Assembly: GCF_000378045.1 (NCBI RefSeq)
Contig: NZ_KB899089.1
Coordinates: forward strand, 337,959 to 401,958
DNA from: Marinobacterium rhizophilum DSM 18822
GTDB taxonomy: Bacteria; Pseudomonadota; Gammaproteobacteria; Pseudomonadales; Balneatricaceae
Reading direction: 5' to 3'
Length of the DNA: 64,000 nucleotides
The notes beneath the pieces are model-generated. The model made no database searches, was not told the origin of the DNA, and saw only the letters and a list, made by a program, of their open reading frames with translations. Both the position numbers and the translations under genes were made by a program. Below, one piece after another: positions 11,925 to 20,118 of the stretch (its first letter is position 1; each line of letters starts with the position of its first letter).

Positions 11925-12383
11925 ATGCTGAACAGGCTTAAAGCGGCGTTGGCCGAGGTATTTCAGCTGGGTGACGAAAACGCGGGTGTGATGTCGCAAG
12001 ACGGTGTTTCCCTGGCATCGGCGGCGTTGATGGTGGAGGTGATCGCATCCGACTACGAACAAAGGCCGCAGGAGCAGGAAACGCTGCTGGCGATTGTGCA
12101 GCGCAGTTTCGGGCTCACTGCCGCGGATGCCGCGCAGCTGCTGCAGCGAGCTGAGGAAGCGCACCGGCAATCCACTGACTATTTTCGCTTTACCTCGCAA
12201 CTCAACGAGAGCTGCACGCCGCAGGAGAAGGTGGCGCTGATCGAAAATCTGTGGCGCATCGCCTTCGCCGACGGTGAGCTGCATCACTACGAAGAGCATG
12301 TCATTCGCCGCATCGCCGACCTGATTCACGTATCCCATACGGACTTTATTTCTGCGAAACACCGTGCCGCAGCGTCGTGCTGA
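11925..12383 (+). CDS. TerB-like protein
   Basis: About 152 residues, wholly helical, of the TerB/DjlA-N-terminal type. The family signature near the C-terminus is clear: LIENLWRIAFADGELHHYEE followed by RRIADLIHVSHTDFISAKHR, with the acidic D-G-E metal-binding-like turn. TerB proteins were named from tellurite-resistance operons, but single chromosomal copies like this have no settled role. A strong GAGGAGG at 11911-11917 is 7 nt from ATG 11925 (an in-frame GTG lies at 11922). Stands alone. Confidence 0.8.
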   Translation: MLNRLKAALAEVFQLGDENAGVMSQDGVSLASAALMVEVIASDYEQRPQEQETLLAIVQRSFGLTAADAAQLLQRAEEAHRQSTDYFRFTSQLNESCTPQEKVALIENLWRIAFADGELHHYEEHVIRRIADLIHVSHTDFISAKHRAAASC

Positions 12384-12458
12384 TCGCTTAGCGGTTCACC
12401 GACGGACCGTCCAGCAACACCAGTCCACAAACGCCGATCCGGCGATCATTGAAACCAT

Positions 12459-13766
12459 CTAGCTCAAGCGATCACGCAGCTGGTAATACAGCATGCCCGC
12501 GACCAGGGCCGGCCAGCGCAGCAGGGTGCCGCCGGGGAAACCTGCCGTGGGAATACGGGCAAAGGTATCAAAGCCTTGTGGCGACCCACTGATGGCGTCG
12601 CTGATCAGCTTGCCGCCGAGCGTTGCCAGGGCGATGCCGTGCCCCGAGTAGCCCTGGGCGACATAGAGGTTGTTGTCCAGGCGGCGGAAGAACGGCATGC
12701 GGTTGCGGGTAATGGCCAGGGTGCCGCCCCAGGCATAGTCGATGCGGGTGTTTGCGAGCTGCGGGTACACCTGCAACAGGTGCCGGCGTACGAAACCTGG
12801 GATATCCGCCGGAAAGCGACTGCTGTAGTTCTCGCCGCCGCCGAACAGCAGGCGCCGGTCCCCGGTGAGGCGGAAATAATTCACCACGAACTTTGAGTCG
12901 GCCACCGCCACATCGTCCCGGATCAGGCTGTGGGCCAGGCCCGCATCCAGCGGCTCGGTGGCCACGATGAAATTGTTGATGGGCATGATCTTGCCGGCAA
13001 TGCGCGGTTCCAGCTTGCCGAGATAACCGTTACAGGCCAGCACCAGCGCACCTGCCCGTACCGAGCCCTGCGGCGTCTGCACCCGAATGCCGTCGGCGGT
13101 CTGGGAGCCGGGGCTGTAGCCGTTGCTGTATTCAAGTACGCGACTGTCTTCAAAAATCCGCACGCCCCGCTGCACCGCTGCTGCGCAAAGCCCCAGGGCA
13201 TAGTTCAGCGGATGCAGGTGAACGGCTTCGCCAAACAGCTGGGCGCCGTGATAGCGGTCTGTGCCCAGCATCGAGTGCAGCTCGTCACCCGGCACGAAGC
13301 GAACGCCGTCGTAGCCGTACGCCTGCTGCAGATGCTCGGTTTCGCGCTGCATTCGGCCGACATGGGACGGCTTGAATGCTGTATGCAGTATTCCCTGTTT
13401 CAGGTCGCAGTCGATGTGCTGGCGGGCGATCAGGTCCTTCACCAGCTGCACGGCCTCGAGTGACAGGTTCCACAGCTGGCGGGCATGTTCGCTCCCGAGC
13501 TGCTGTTCCAGCTCGCTCTGGCTCAGGTTCAGACCCACGCAGACCTGGCCGCCATTGCGCCCCGAGGCGCCCTGGGCCACCTTCGCTGCCTCCAGCACCA
13601 CCACCTGGTGACCTTTTTCGGCCAGGTGCAGAGCTGCCGACAGGCCGGTATAACCCGCGCCGATAATGCAGACATCGGCCTGGATTGCGCCCTGCAGGGG
13701 CGGGAACCTGGGCTGCGAATGGGCGCTGGCGGCGTAATAGGACGCATCGAATCCACTCGCGGGCAT
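12459..13766 (-). CDS. puuB: FAD-dependent amine oxidase, gamma-glutamylputrescine oxidase type
   Basis: 435 residues of the DAO family. The FAD dinucleotide motif GAGYTGLSAALHLAEKGHQV lies near residues 36-55, followed by the family's ASGRNGGQV. PuuB oxidises gamma-glutamylputrescine to the aldehyde in polyamine catabolism. The assignment to polyamines rather than another amine (e.g. glycine, sarcosine) is by similarity and by the divergent gamma-glutamylpolyamine synthetase-like gene, 153 nt away. No signal peptide. The oxidase and synthetase carry out two consecutive steps of the glutamylated-putrescine route. Confidence 0.8.
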   Translation of the reverse strand: MPASGFDASYYAASAHSQPRFPPLQGAIQADVCIIGAGYTGLSAALHLAEKGHQVVVLEAAKVAQGASGRNGGQVCVGLNLSQSELEQQLGSEHARQLWNLSLEAVQLVKDLIARQHIDCDLKQGILHTAFKPSHVGRMQRETEHLQQAYGYDGVRFVPGDELHSMLGTDRYHGAQLFGEAVHLHPLNYALGLCAAAVQRGVRIFEDSRVLEYSNGYSPGSQTADGIRVQTPQGSVRAGALVLACNGYLGKLEPRIAGKIMPINNFIVATEPLDAGLAHSLIRDDVAVADSKFVVNYFRLTGDRRLLFGGGENYSSRFPADIPGFVRRHLLQVYPQLANTRIDYAWGGTLAITRNRMPFFRRLDNNLYVAQGYSGHGIALATLGGKLISDAISGSPQGFDTFARIPTAGFPGGTLLRWPALVAGMLYYQLRDRLS

Positions 13767-13919
13767 ACAGCCTCCATCCGGCTAAAAAGTCTTTCTTATC
13801 AGCATACTATGGCTATAAATAGTCGTTTTGACACCTGCAGACGCTAAAACTTGTCATACACTGTGCTTGGGGCCGATACGGTACCCGCTGTCGACAGGAG
13901 TCCTTCGGGGTGGCATGCA

Positions 13920-15263
13920 ATGGATACGATTGAACGCTTTCTGCAGCAACATACGATCAGCGAAATCGAGTGTCTGGTGCCGGACATGACCGGCAACGCA
14001 CGCGGCAAGTTTCTGCCCACGCGCAAGTTCATTGCCGAACAGTATTCCCGCCTGCCCGAAAGCATCCTGATCCAGACGGTGACCGGTGACTGGTCCCAGG
14101 AACACGATTTGCTGGTGGACCCTGCGGATCGCGACATGGTGCTGCAGCCGGACCCGTCGACCCTGCGCCTGGCGCCCTGGGCCAAGGAGCCCACGGCCCA
14201 GCTGATTCACGACTGTTACGACATCGATGGCAACCTGCACCCGCTTTCCACCCGCAGCGTACTGCGCCGGGTGCTGAGTCTCTACGAGGCCGAAGGCCTG
14301 ACGCCGGTGGTGGCACCGGAAGTCGAGTTCTATCTGGTGCAGAGGAACCTGGACCCGGATTATGAGCTCAAGGCACCGGTCGGCCGTTCCGGGCGTGCCG
14401 AGGTGGCGCGCCAGTCCTACAGCATCGATGCGGTAAACGAATTCGATCCCATCATCGATACCCTGTACCGCTACTGCGAACTGCAGCAGCTGGATGTCGA
14501 TACCCTGATCCACGAGTCCGGCGCCGGCCAGATGGAGATCAACTTCAAGCACGGCGATGCACTGGCACTGGCGGATCAGGTGTTCACCTTCAAGCGCACG
14601 CTGCGCGAAACGGCGCTGCAGCATGACATCTACGCCACCTTCATGGCCAAGCCCATGAAGCACGAGCCCGGCAGCGCACTGCATATTCACCAGAGCCTGC
14701 TGGACAGCCGCACGGGCGCAAATATCTTTGCCAAGGCCGACGGCAGCTTCGGTGACCCGCTGTACCACTATATCGGCGGGCTGCAGAAGTATGTTCCTGC
14801 GGCGATCAGCTTTTTTGCGCCCAATGTGAATTCATACCGCCGCTTCGTGCCCGATATTGCCGCGCCCATCAATCTGCAGTGGGGGCTGGACAACCGCACC
14901 ACCGGGATCAGGGTGCCCAGCGGCAGCCCGGCATCGACCCGAATAGAAAACCGCTTTGCCGGCGCCGATGCCAATCCCTATCTGGCCATCGCCCTGTCGC
15001 TGGCCTGCGGTTACCTGGGTCTCAAGGAGCAGCTGAAACCCTCGGCCCCCACCCAGGGCAGTGCCTACGGCGCCAACAGCCGGGTCGAGATTGCCCGTAC
15101 CCTGGAAGAGGGGCTGCGGCTGTTGTCGGACTGTGAACCGCTGCAGGTAATATTAGGCGAGCGCTTCGTGCAGGCGTATGTGGCGGTGAAGCTCGCGGAA
15201 TACGAGGCCTTCAACAAGGTCATCAGTTCCTGGGAGCGCGAGTATCTGCTGCTGAGCGTCTGA
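13920..15263 (+). CDS. puuA: Glutamine synthetase-like gamma-glutamylpolyamine synthetase
   Basis: 447 residues from the ATG at 13920 (GGGGTGG ribosome site 6 nt before); an upstream TTG would add an unconvincing 23 residues. Glutamine synthetase fold: metal-ligand motif VAPEVEFYL, ESGAGQMEINF, the KPMKHEPGSALHIHQSLLD stretch and NRFAGADANPYLAIA. The protein is shorter and divergent from GlnA and lacks the adenylylation tyrosine region, typical of PuuA/GlnA-like enzymes that ligate glutamate to polyamines with ATP. Divergent puuB-like neighbour supports this; ethanolamine or another amine cannot be excluded. Confidence 0.8.
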   Translation: MDTIERFLQQHTISEIECLVPDMTGNARGKFLPTRKFIAEQYSRLPESILIQTVTGDWSQEHDLLVDPADRDMVLQPDPSTLRLAPWAKEPTAQLIHDCYDIDGNLHPLSTRSVLRRVLSLYEAEGLTPVVAPEVEFYLVQRNLDPDYELKAPVGRSGRAEVARQSYSIDAVNEFDPIIDTLYRYCELQQLDVDTLIHESGAGQMEINFKHGDALALADQVFTFKRTLRETALQHDIYATFMAKPMKHEPGSALHIHQSLLDSRTGANIFAKADGSFGDPLYHYIGGLQKYVPAAISFFAPNVNSYRRFVPDIAAPINLQWGLDNRTTGIRVPSGSPASTRIENRFAGADANPYLAIALSLACGYLGLKEQLKPSAPTQGSAYGANSRVEIARTLEEGLRLLSDCEPLQVILGERFVQAYVAVKLAEYEAFNKVISSWEREYLLLSV

Positions 15264-15303
15264 CTGTACGGGGGGACACGTCAGGAAAATCCAGGATCTT
15301 AAT

Positions 15304-15322
15304 CTTAATGCAAATCATTATT
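15304..15322 (+). promoter_or_regulatory. Fur box before the siderophore-uptake operon
   Basis: Matches the 19-bp consensus GATAATGATAATCATTATC at 14 of 19 positions, including an unbroken AATCATTAT. It is 47 nt before the start codon of the binding-protein gene, so iron-replete Fur should repress the operon. Confidence 0.75.
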
Positions 15323-15368
15323 GTTTAATGTATGCTCCCGCTTCTCAATACGGGGGGAGAGGTAAAGG

Positions 15369-16304
15369 ATGCATACTAAAGGATGGTGGGCCTCGCTGTT
15401 TGGGTTGGCCGTGCTCTGGACCGCGATGGCATTGGCTGACACAGATGACCGGGGCACCGTGATTGTGCCGCAACAGGGCGCACAGCGCGTGGTGGCGATT
15501 TCAACTTTTGCCGCCGATACCCTGGTCGCACTGGGCGTTGCGCCGGCCGGAGCGTCGACGTTCGGTGATCGTCCGGTGGCTGATTTCCTGGGGCCGCTGA
15601 TGCAGGGCGTGCCGAGCCTGGGACAGCGCGCCAGCACCAACCTGGAACAGCTGTCCGCGCTGCAGCCCGATCTTATTCTGGCCATTCGGCGCTATACCGA
15701 ACCCAATGCACAGAAGTTCAGTGCCCTGGCACCTTACTATGCTTTTGATGTGATCAGCCATGACGATAGCCTGCGGGCGGTAGCGGGCATTGCCACGGCC
15801 GTGGGCAAGGCCGCCGAGGGGCAGGCGCTGAATGCCGCTTTCGAGACACTGGTGGCCGACTATGGCCGCCGCGCACCGGGTGGGGTCAGTGCCGTGCTGC
15901 TGGCGGGCAGCGGTGAGGCTCCCTTTGCCTATTACGACCATTTTCTGACCACCGATCTGCTGCAGCGCTTGAAGGCTACCAACAGCATCGGTCCGTCGCC
16001 AACGCCCAGTCAGCCGATTCCGTTTGGCTACCAGCTCAGCCTGGAACAGCTGCTGGCGCTGAACCCGGATGTGATCTTCATGTTTGACTCCGGTACCCGG
16101 CATGCCTATGCAGCCAACCCGATCTGGCCCTATCTGAAGGCGGTTCAGCAGGGGCGGGTGTATGAGGTGGGCCTGCACTGGAAGGAAGGCGGCGGCCCCA
16201 TTGCCCGGGAGTACATTCTGCGGGAAATGGCCTGGCGCCTGTATCCCGATACATTTGCCCAGCCCAAGCTGCCCGCATCACTGGCCAGCAGGCCCGTGCA
16301 ATAG
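15369..16304 (+). CDS. Ferric-siderophore ABC transporter, periplasmic binding protein
   Basis: 311 residues with a signal peptide (~1-23, cleavage after MALA). The rest fits the type III binding proteins (FecB/FepB/BtuF fold): RVVAISTFAADTLVALGVAP, LEQLSALQPDLILAIRR and LNPDVIFMFDSGTR are the usual lobe elements. It should deliver a ferric siderophore to the two permeases encoded next. Iron control is shown by the Fur box upstream. First gene of the operon; 15 nt to the permease. Which siderophore is carried cannot be read from the sequence. Confidence 0.88.
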   Translation: MHTKGWWASLFGLAVLWTAMALADTDDRGTVIVPQQGAQRVVAISTFAADTLVALGVAPAGASTFGDRPVADFLGPLMQGVPSLGQRASTNLEQLSALQPDLILAIRRYTEPNAQKFSALAPYYAFDVISHDDSLRAVAGIATAVGKAAEGQALNAAFETLVADYGRRAPGGVSAVLLAGSGEAPFAYYDHFLTTDLLQRLKATNSIGPSPTPSQPIPFGYQLSLEQLLALNPDVIFMFDSGTRHAYAANPIWPYLKAVQQGRVYEVGLHWKEGGGPIAREYILREMAWRLYPDTFAQPKLPASLASRPVQ

Positions 16305-16319
16305 ACCAGGTGCCTGCGC

Positions 16320-17345
16320 ATGCTGAACGGAACCTTGCCGGCGCGGCTGTCTGCGTTGTTACCGGGCGCGGATGTGAAGGGCCCCGGGCTGCTGGCCGGC
16401 CTCGCCCTGGCGCTGTTCGTCACCGCCGCGCTGGCCCTGGCGGCCGGGGCGGTGCCGGTGTCACTGCAGGCGCTCTGGCGCGTGCTGAATGGCCTGGAGG
16501 GTGGGCTGCCCGCGATTCTGGTTTGGGAGTTGCGCCTGCCGCGTTTTCTGGCCGGCCTGCTGGTGGGCGCCAGCCTTGGCGTCGCTGGCTGGGTGATGCA
16601 GACGGTGACGCGCAATCCGCTGGCATCCCCGAGTATTACCGGGGTGGTTGCTGGCGCATCCATGCTGGTGGTCATCGCCCAGGTCTGTTTTGTGGTGAGC
16701 GCCAGCTGGCTGCCCTGGCTTGGCATGCTGGGGGGCACGATGGCTGCGACGATTACCTTTGTGCTGGCCGGGCAGGGGGGCTTTACGCCGTTGCGCCTGG
16801 CGCTGGCCGGTATCGCGGTCACGGCGCTGGCCACGGCACTGGCCACGGCTTTTCTGCTCTTTTCCGGCGCCCAGGCGCAGCAGCTCTACTTCTGGCTGGC
16901 CGGCGGGCTGCTGGGACGGGGCTGGAGCCATGTACAGCTGATTCTCCCCTGGACCTGTGGCGGTCTTGTGCTGGTACTGTGCTTTTCCCGCTATCTGAAC
17001 CTGCTACGACTGGACGATGAGGTCGCCCGTGGCCTGGGGGCCCGTGTCCTTTTCTGGCGGCTGGGATTTGTGGCCATTGCCGTGGCGCTGACCGCGGCAA
17101 CCGTGGCGGTGGCAGGTCCGGTGGGCTTTGTCGGGCTGGTGGCGCCGCACCTGGTACGCCTGCTGCTGGGCCCTGATCAGCGGCTGGCGCTGCCGGCGGT
17201 CATGCTGCTAGGGGCGCTGCTGGTGACACTGAGTGATTTACTCGCCCGCACCCTGGCTGCACCGGCCGAACTGCCGCTGGGTATGTTTACCGCGCTGCTT
17301 GGCGGGCCGCTGTTTATCTGGCTGATTCGCACGAGGGTTCTGTAA
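16320..17345 (+). CDS. Ferric-siderophore ABC permease 1 (FecC-like)
   Basis: 341 residues, nine to ten hydrophobic helices, FecCD/BtuC family. Family motifs: LRLPRFLAGLLVGASLGVAG, QTVTRNPLASP, and the C-terminal VGPVGFVGLVAPHLVRLLLG that contains the ATPase-coupling loop. It pairs with the next permease to form the channel. Start ATG 16320 lies 15 nt after the binding-protein stop with a weak ribosome site (CCAGGTGCC). Its stop codon overlaps the next start (TAATG). Confidence 0.9.
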   Translation: MLNGTLPARLSALLPGADVKGPGLLAGLALALFVTAALALAAGAVPVSLQALWRVLNGLEGGLPAILVWELRLPRFLAGLLVGASLGVAGWVMQTVTRNPLASPSITGVVAGASMLVVIAQVCFVVSASWLPWLGMLGGTMAATITFVLAGQGGFTPLRLALAGIAVTALATALATAFLLFSGAQAQQLYFWLAGGLLGRGWSHVQLILPWTCGGLVLVLCFSRYLNLLRLDDEVARGLGARVLFWRLGFVAIAVALTAATVAVAGPVGFVGLVAPHLVRLLLGPDQRLALPAVMLLGALLVTLSDLLARTLAAPAELPLGMFTALLGGPLFIWLIRTRVL

Positions 17346-18412
17346 TGCCGGTACTGACGCAGGCGACGCCCGCCATCCGACGGTGGCGCCTCGCTTGCCC
17401 GCGCCTGGGCTGGCTAGCACTGCTGTTGCTGGCGCTTGTGCTGGCGGCGCTGCTGCTGAACCTGCTACTGGGCGCCGTGACACTGACGCCGCTGCAGGTC
17501 TGGCAGGCCCTCAACGGCGAGGGCGACGCGGTGGCGACCGATATTATCTGGAACCTGCGCCTGCCGCGGGTACTGGTGGGGCTGCTGGTGGGCGTGCACT
17601 TTGCCATTGCCGGTTCGCTGCTGCAGGCCGTGATGCGCAACCCCCTGGCGGATGCCGGTGTGCTGGGCATCAATGCCGGTGCCAGCCTCGCCGCAGTGCT
17701 GGCCTTTGTCATGGCGGAGCGCATCTGGGGCGACAGCGGCGCTTATTCGGGCCTGGCACTGAGCCTCGACTGGCTGCCGCTGCTCAGTTGCGCTGGCGGC
17801 ATTCTGGCGGCCGCCGCCGTTTACCGACTGGGCTGGAATCGCGGTGTGACACCGGTGCGCCTGGTGCTCAGTGGCATTGCCGTGGCCAGTGTGCTGAATG
17901 CACTGGCCACCGGCGTACTGGCGGGCTGGGGATCGATGAATACCGAAACGGTACTCATCTGGCTGGCCGGCAGCCTGTTTGGCCGTGGCTGGGAACATCT
18001 TTGGGCCCTGTTGCCCTGGAGCCTGTTGGCGCTAAGCCTGCTGCCGGTGCTGCTCAGCGGTGCCAATCTGCTGCAGCTGGGGGACGATGTCGCCAGCAGC
18101 CTCGGCTTGCGGGTGGAGCTGTGGCGTTTTGCGCTGTTACTGGTGGCGGTGCTCTTTGCCGCCAGTGCAGTGGGGGTAGTGGGGCCGATCGGCTTTATCG
18201 GCCTGATCGTGGCGCAGATTGCGCGCCTGAGCTGTGGTCCGGACCTGCGCCGCCAGCTGGTACTGGGGCCCTTGTACGGCGCCCTGCTGGTGATGTTGTC
18301 TGACCTGCTGGGGCGTCTGCTGATGGTGCCGGCCGAGATTCCCATCGGTGTGATTACATCCCTGCTTGGGGTGCCGTTTTTTATCTATCTGCTGGCGCGC
18401 AAACGGGCCTAG
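17345..18412 (+). CDS. Ferric-siderophore ABC permease 2 (FecD-like)
   Basis: 355 residues, FecCD family. LRLPRVLVGLLVGVHFAIAG, QAVMRNPLADAGVLGINAGA and VGPIGFIGLIVAQIARL are the homologous motifs to permease 1. Translationally coupled to it by the TAATG overlap. The 3' end (reading ALARKRA, with AAACGGGCCTAG) resembles the tail of the repeat units that follow, suggesting that this junction was copied when the array arose. Confidence 0.9.
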   Translation: MPVLTQATPAIRRWRLACPRLGWLALLLLALVLAALLLNLLLGAVTLTPLQVWQALNGEGDAVATDIIWNLRLPRVLVGLLVGVHFAIAGSLLQAVMRNPLADAGVLGINAGASLAAVLAFVMAERIWGDSGAYSGLALSLDWLPLLSCAGGILAAAAVYRLGWNRGVTPVRLVLSGIAVASVLNALATGVLAGWGSMNTETVLIWLAGSLFGRGWEHLWALLPWSLLALSLLPVLLSGANLLQLGDDVASSLGLRVELWRFALLLVAVLFAASAVGVVGPIGFIGLIVAQIARLSCGPDLRRQLVLGPLYGALLVMLSDLLGRLLMVPAEIPIGVITSLLGVPFFIYLLARKRA

Positions 18413-18428
18413 AAGGGAGGAATCGCGG

Positions 18429-18581
18429 ATGTTATCGGCACAGGAACTGAAGCTGGGTTATGACGACAAGGTCATCGTGCCGCAGCTGAGTCTGGAGGTG
18501 GATACCGGCCGGATTCACTGCCTGATCGGCCCAAATGGCTGCGGCTTGAGTGTGCTGCTGCGGCCCTGGTCGGCTTGTTGA
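18429..18581 (+). pseudogene. Truncated ATPase copy 1 (50 codons)
   Basis: Starts exactly like the intact ATPase and stays in frame into the P-loop, but reads GPNGCGLSVLLR where the intact protein has [12 protein letters not shown]. The catalytic lysine is lost, and the frame ends 10 codons later. It stands at the native position, 16 nt after the permease stop, with ribosome site GGGAGG 8 nt before the ATG, so it should be translated. No ATPase function is possible. Confidence 0.85.
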
Positions 18582-18606
18582 AACACGGGCATAGGAGGGA
18601 CGCCGG

Positions 18607-18807
18607 ATGTTATCGGCACAGCAACTGAAGCTGGGTTATGACGACAAGGTCATCGTGCCGCAGCTGAGTCTGGAGGTGGATACCGGTCGGATTCATTGCC
18701 TCATCAAGTCCCAACGGCTGCGGCTTGAGTGTGCTGCTGCGGCCCTGGCCGGCGTGTTGAAACACGGGCATAGGAGGGACGCCGGATGTTATCGGCACAG
18801 GAATTGA
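18607..18807 (+). pseudogene. Truncated ATPase copy 2 (66 codons)
   Basis: First 33 residues match the ATPase; a +1 insertion (CATCAAGTCCCAACGG for ATCGGCCCAAATGG) then shifts the frame before the P-loop. Translation continues through the unit tail and stops 22 nt inside unit 3, overlapping its start. Ribosome site AGGAGG 8 nt before the ATG. Confidence 0.85.
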
Positions 18808-18986
18808 AGCTGGGTTATGACGACAAGGTCATCGTACCGCAGCTGAGTCTGGAGGTGGATACCGACCGGATTCACTGCCTCATCAAGTCCCAACGGCTGC
18901 GGCTTGAGTGTGCTGCTGCGGCCCTGGCCGGCGTGTTGAAACACGGGTATAGGAGGGAAGCCGGATGTTATCGGCACAGGAACTGA
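18786..18986 (+). pseudogene. Truncated ATPase copy 3 (66 codons)
   Basis: Same structure and frameshift as copy 2, with a few substitutions (e.g. DTDRIH for DTGRIH). Begins 22 nt before copy 2 ends and ends 22 nt after copy 4 begins, so the units could be translationally coupled one to the next. Confidence 0.85.
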
Positions 18987-19165
18987 AGCTGGGTTATGAC
19001 GATAAGGTCATCGTGCCGCAGCTGAGTCTGGAGGTGGATACCGGCCGGATTCACTGCCTCATCAAGTCCCAACGGCTGCGGCTTGTGTGTGCTGCTGCGG
19101 CCCTGGCCGGCTTGTTGAAACACGGGCATAGGAGGGAAGCCGGATGTTATCGGCACAGGAACTGA
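18965..19165 (+). pseudogene. Truncated ATPase copy 4 (66 codons)
   Basis: Same frameshifted structure. Its frame stops at 19165, 22 nt after the start of the intact ATPase gene (19144), so ribosomes finishing copy 4 end next to the functional start. The tail of this unit provides the AGGAGG used by the intact gene. Confidence 0.85.
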
Positions 19166-19935
19166 AGCTGGGTTATGACGACAAGGTCATTGTGCCGCAG
19201 CTGAGTCTGGAGGTGGATACCGGCCGGATTCACTGCCTGATCGGCCCGAATGGCTGCGGCAAAAGTACGCTGCTGCGGGCACTGGCCGGCCTGCTGAAGC
19301 CGCAGCAGGGCCAGGTGTTGCTCGATGGTTGTGTCATTTCCCGCTGGAAGCGGCGTGAACTGGCGCAGCGTCTGGCGATGCTGCCGCAGCACCCGGTCGC
19401 GCCGGAGGGCCTGACCGTGGAACAGCTGGTGCGCTATGGCCGATTTCCGTATCAGCGGTTGCTGGGGCAGCAGACGGAACAGGATTTCAAGATGGTGCGC
19501 TGGGCGATTCGGGTCACGGGCCTTTCTGGCTTCGAGGCGCGGCCATTGTCGGCTTTGTCCGGAGGCGAGCGACAAAGGGCCTGGATTGCACTGTCGCTGG
19601 CGCAGCAGGCAGGGATTCTGATTCTCGATGAACCGACGACCTATCTCGATCTGGGTCATCAGCTCGAGGTGCTGGAGCTGCTGAGCGAACTGAACCGTCA
19701 GCAGGGCCTGACCGTCATCATGTCACTGCACGACCTGAACCAGGCGGCGCAGTTTGGTCATCGCCTGGTGGCCATGCGTTCAGGCAAGCTGGAGCAGGAG
19801 GGCACTCCCGCCGAGGTATTGACGCAGGCGCTGCTCGCCGATGTGTTCCGGGTGCATGCCCGGGTCGCCCCCGATGTACTGACCGGCAAGCCGCAGTTTG
19901 TGCCGGTGTCATCACTGGCTAGGCCAATTCTGTAG
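19144..19935 (+). CDS. Ferric-siderophore ABC transporter ATPase (FecE-like)
   Basis: 263 residues, complete. Walker A GPNGCGKST at 34-42, Q-loop MLPQHPVAPEGLT at ~79-91, signature LSGGERQ at 138-144, Walker B ILILDEP at 158-164, and switch histidine in SLHD at 196. This is the only intact copy at the end of the tandem array. It powers the two permeases encoded upstream. In the ancestral operon it would have followed the second permease directly; here 731 nt of repeats lie between them, which may lower or modulate its expression (inference). Confidence 0.95.
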   Translation: MLSAQELKLGYDDKVIVPQLSLEVDTGRIHCLIGPNGCGKSTLLRALAGLLKPQQGQVLLDGCVISRWKRRELAQRLAMLPQHPVAPEGLTVEQLVRYGRFPYQRLLGQQTEQDFKMVRWAIRVTGLSGFEARPLSALSGGERQRAWIALSLAQQAGILILDEPTTYLDLGHQLEVLELLSELNRQQGLTVIMSLHDLNQAAQFGHRLVAMRSGKLEQEGTPAEVLTQALLADVFRVHARVAPDVLTGKPQFVPVSSLARPIL

Positions 19936-20044
19936 GCGCGCTCACCGCAGTGGCTGTACGTGCCGAGAGTCGCTTTTATTTCACTGGATTAGTAATGGCA
20001 CGTCGCGAGGCAGGGGGATATTCAGCCTCGATTCAATGTTGATC

Positions 20045-20063
20045 GGTAATGATAATCTATATA
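20045..20063 (+). promoter_or_regulatory. Fur box before the TonB-dependent receptor
   Basis: Matches the 19-bp Fur consensus at 15 of 19 positions, with an uninterrupted TAATGATAATC core. It lies 56 nt before the receptor start codon, showing that the receptor has its own iron-regulated promoter in addition to any read-through from the transporter genes. Confidence 0.8.
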
Positions 20064-20118
20064 CAATTGCGAACACTTATCATTTAGATTTAAAAGAATT
20101 ACGCAATTGGAGAATGTT

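Larger units (their letters stand above)
18429..19143 (+). repeat. Tandem array of four ~179-bp partial copies of the fecE-like 5' end
   Basis: Four direct repeats start at 18429, 18607, 18786 and 18965 (periods 178, 179, 179), and the intact ATPase gene starts one period later at 19144. Each unit has an ATG, about 150 bp matching the 5' end of the ATPase gene through the P-loop, and a tail with GGCATAGGAGGGA that supplies a ribosome site for the next unit. By eye, neighbours among units 2-4 differ at 7-8 of 179 positions. Unit 1 differs from the intact gene at only about two of the first 117. Units 1-4 share changes (CTTGAGTGTGCTGCTGCGGCC or close) not in the intact gene, and units 2-4 share a +1 insertion before the P-loop. 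This indicates one duplication, then amplification of a variant. Confidence 0.97.

Noticed and set aside
18429..19143. CRISPR array
   Set aside because: Repeats are 179 bp, adjoin without spacers and are coding copies of a neighbouring gene.
18429..19143. Insertion-sequence or MITE cluster
   Set aside because: No terminal inverted repeats, no target duplication and no transposase; units match the adjacent gene.
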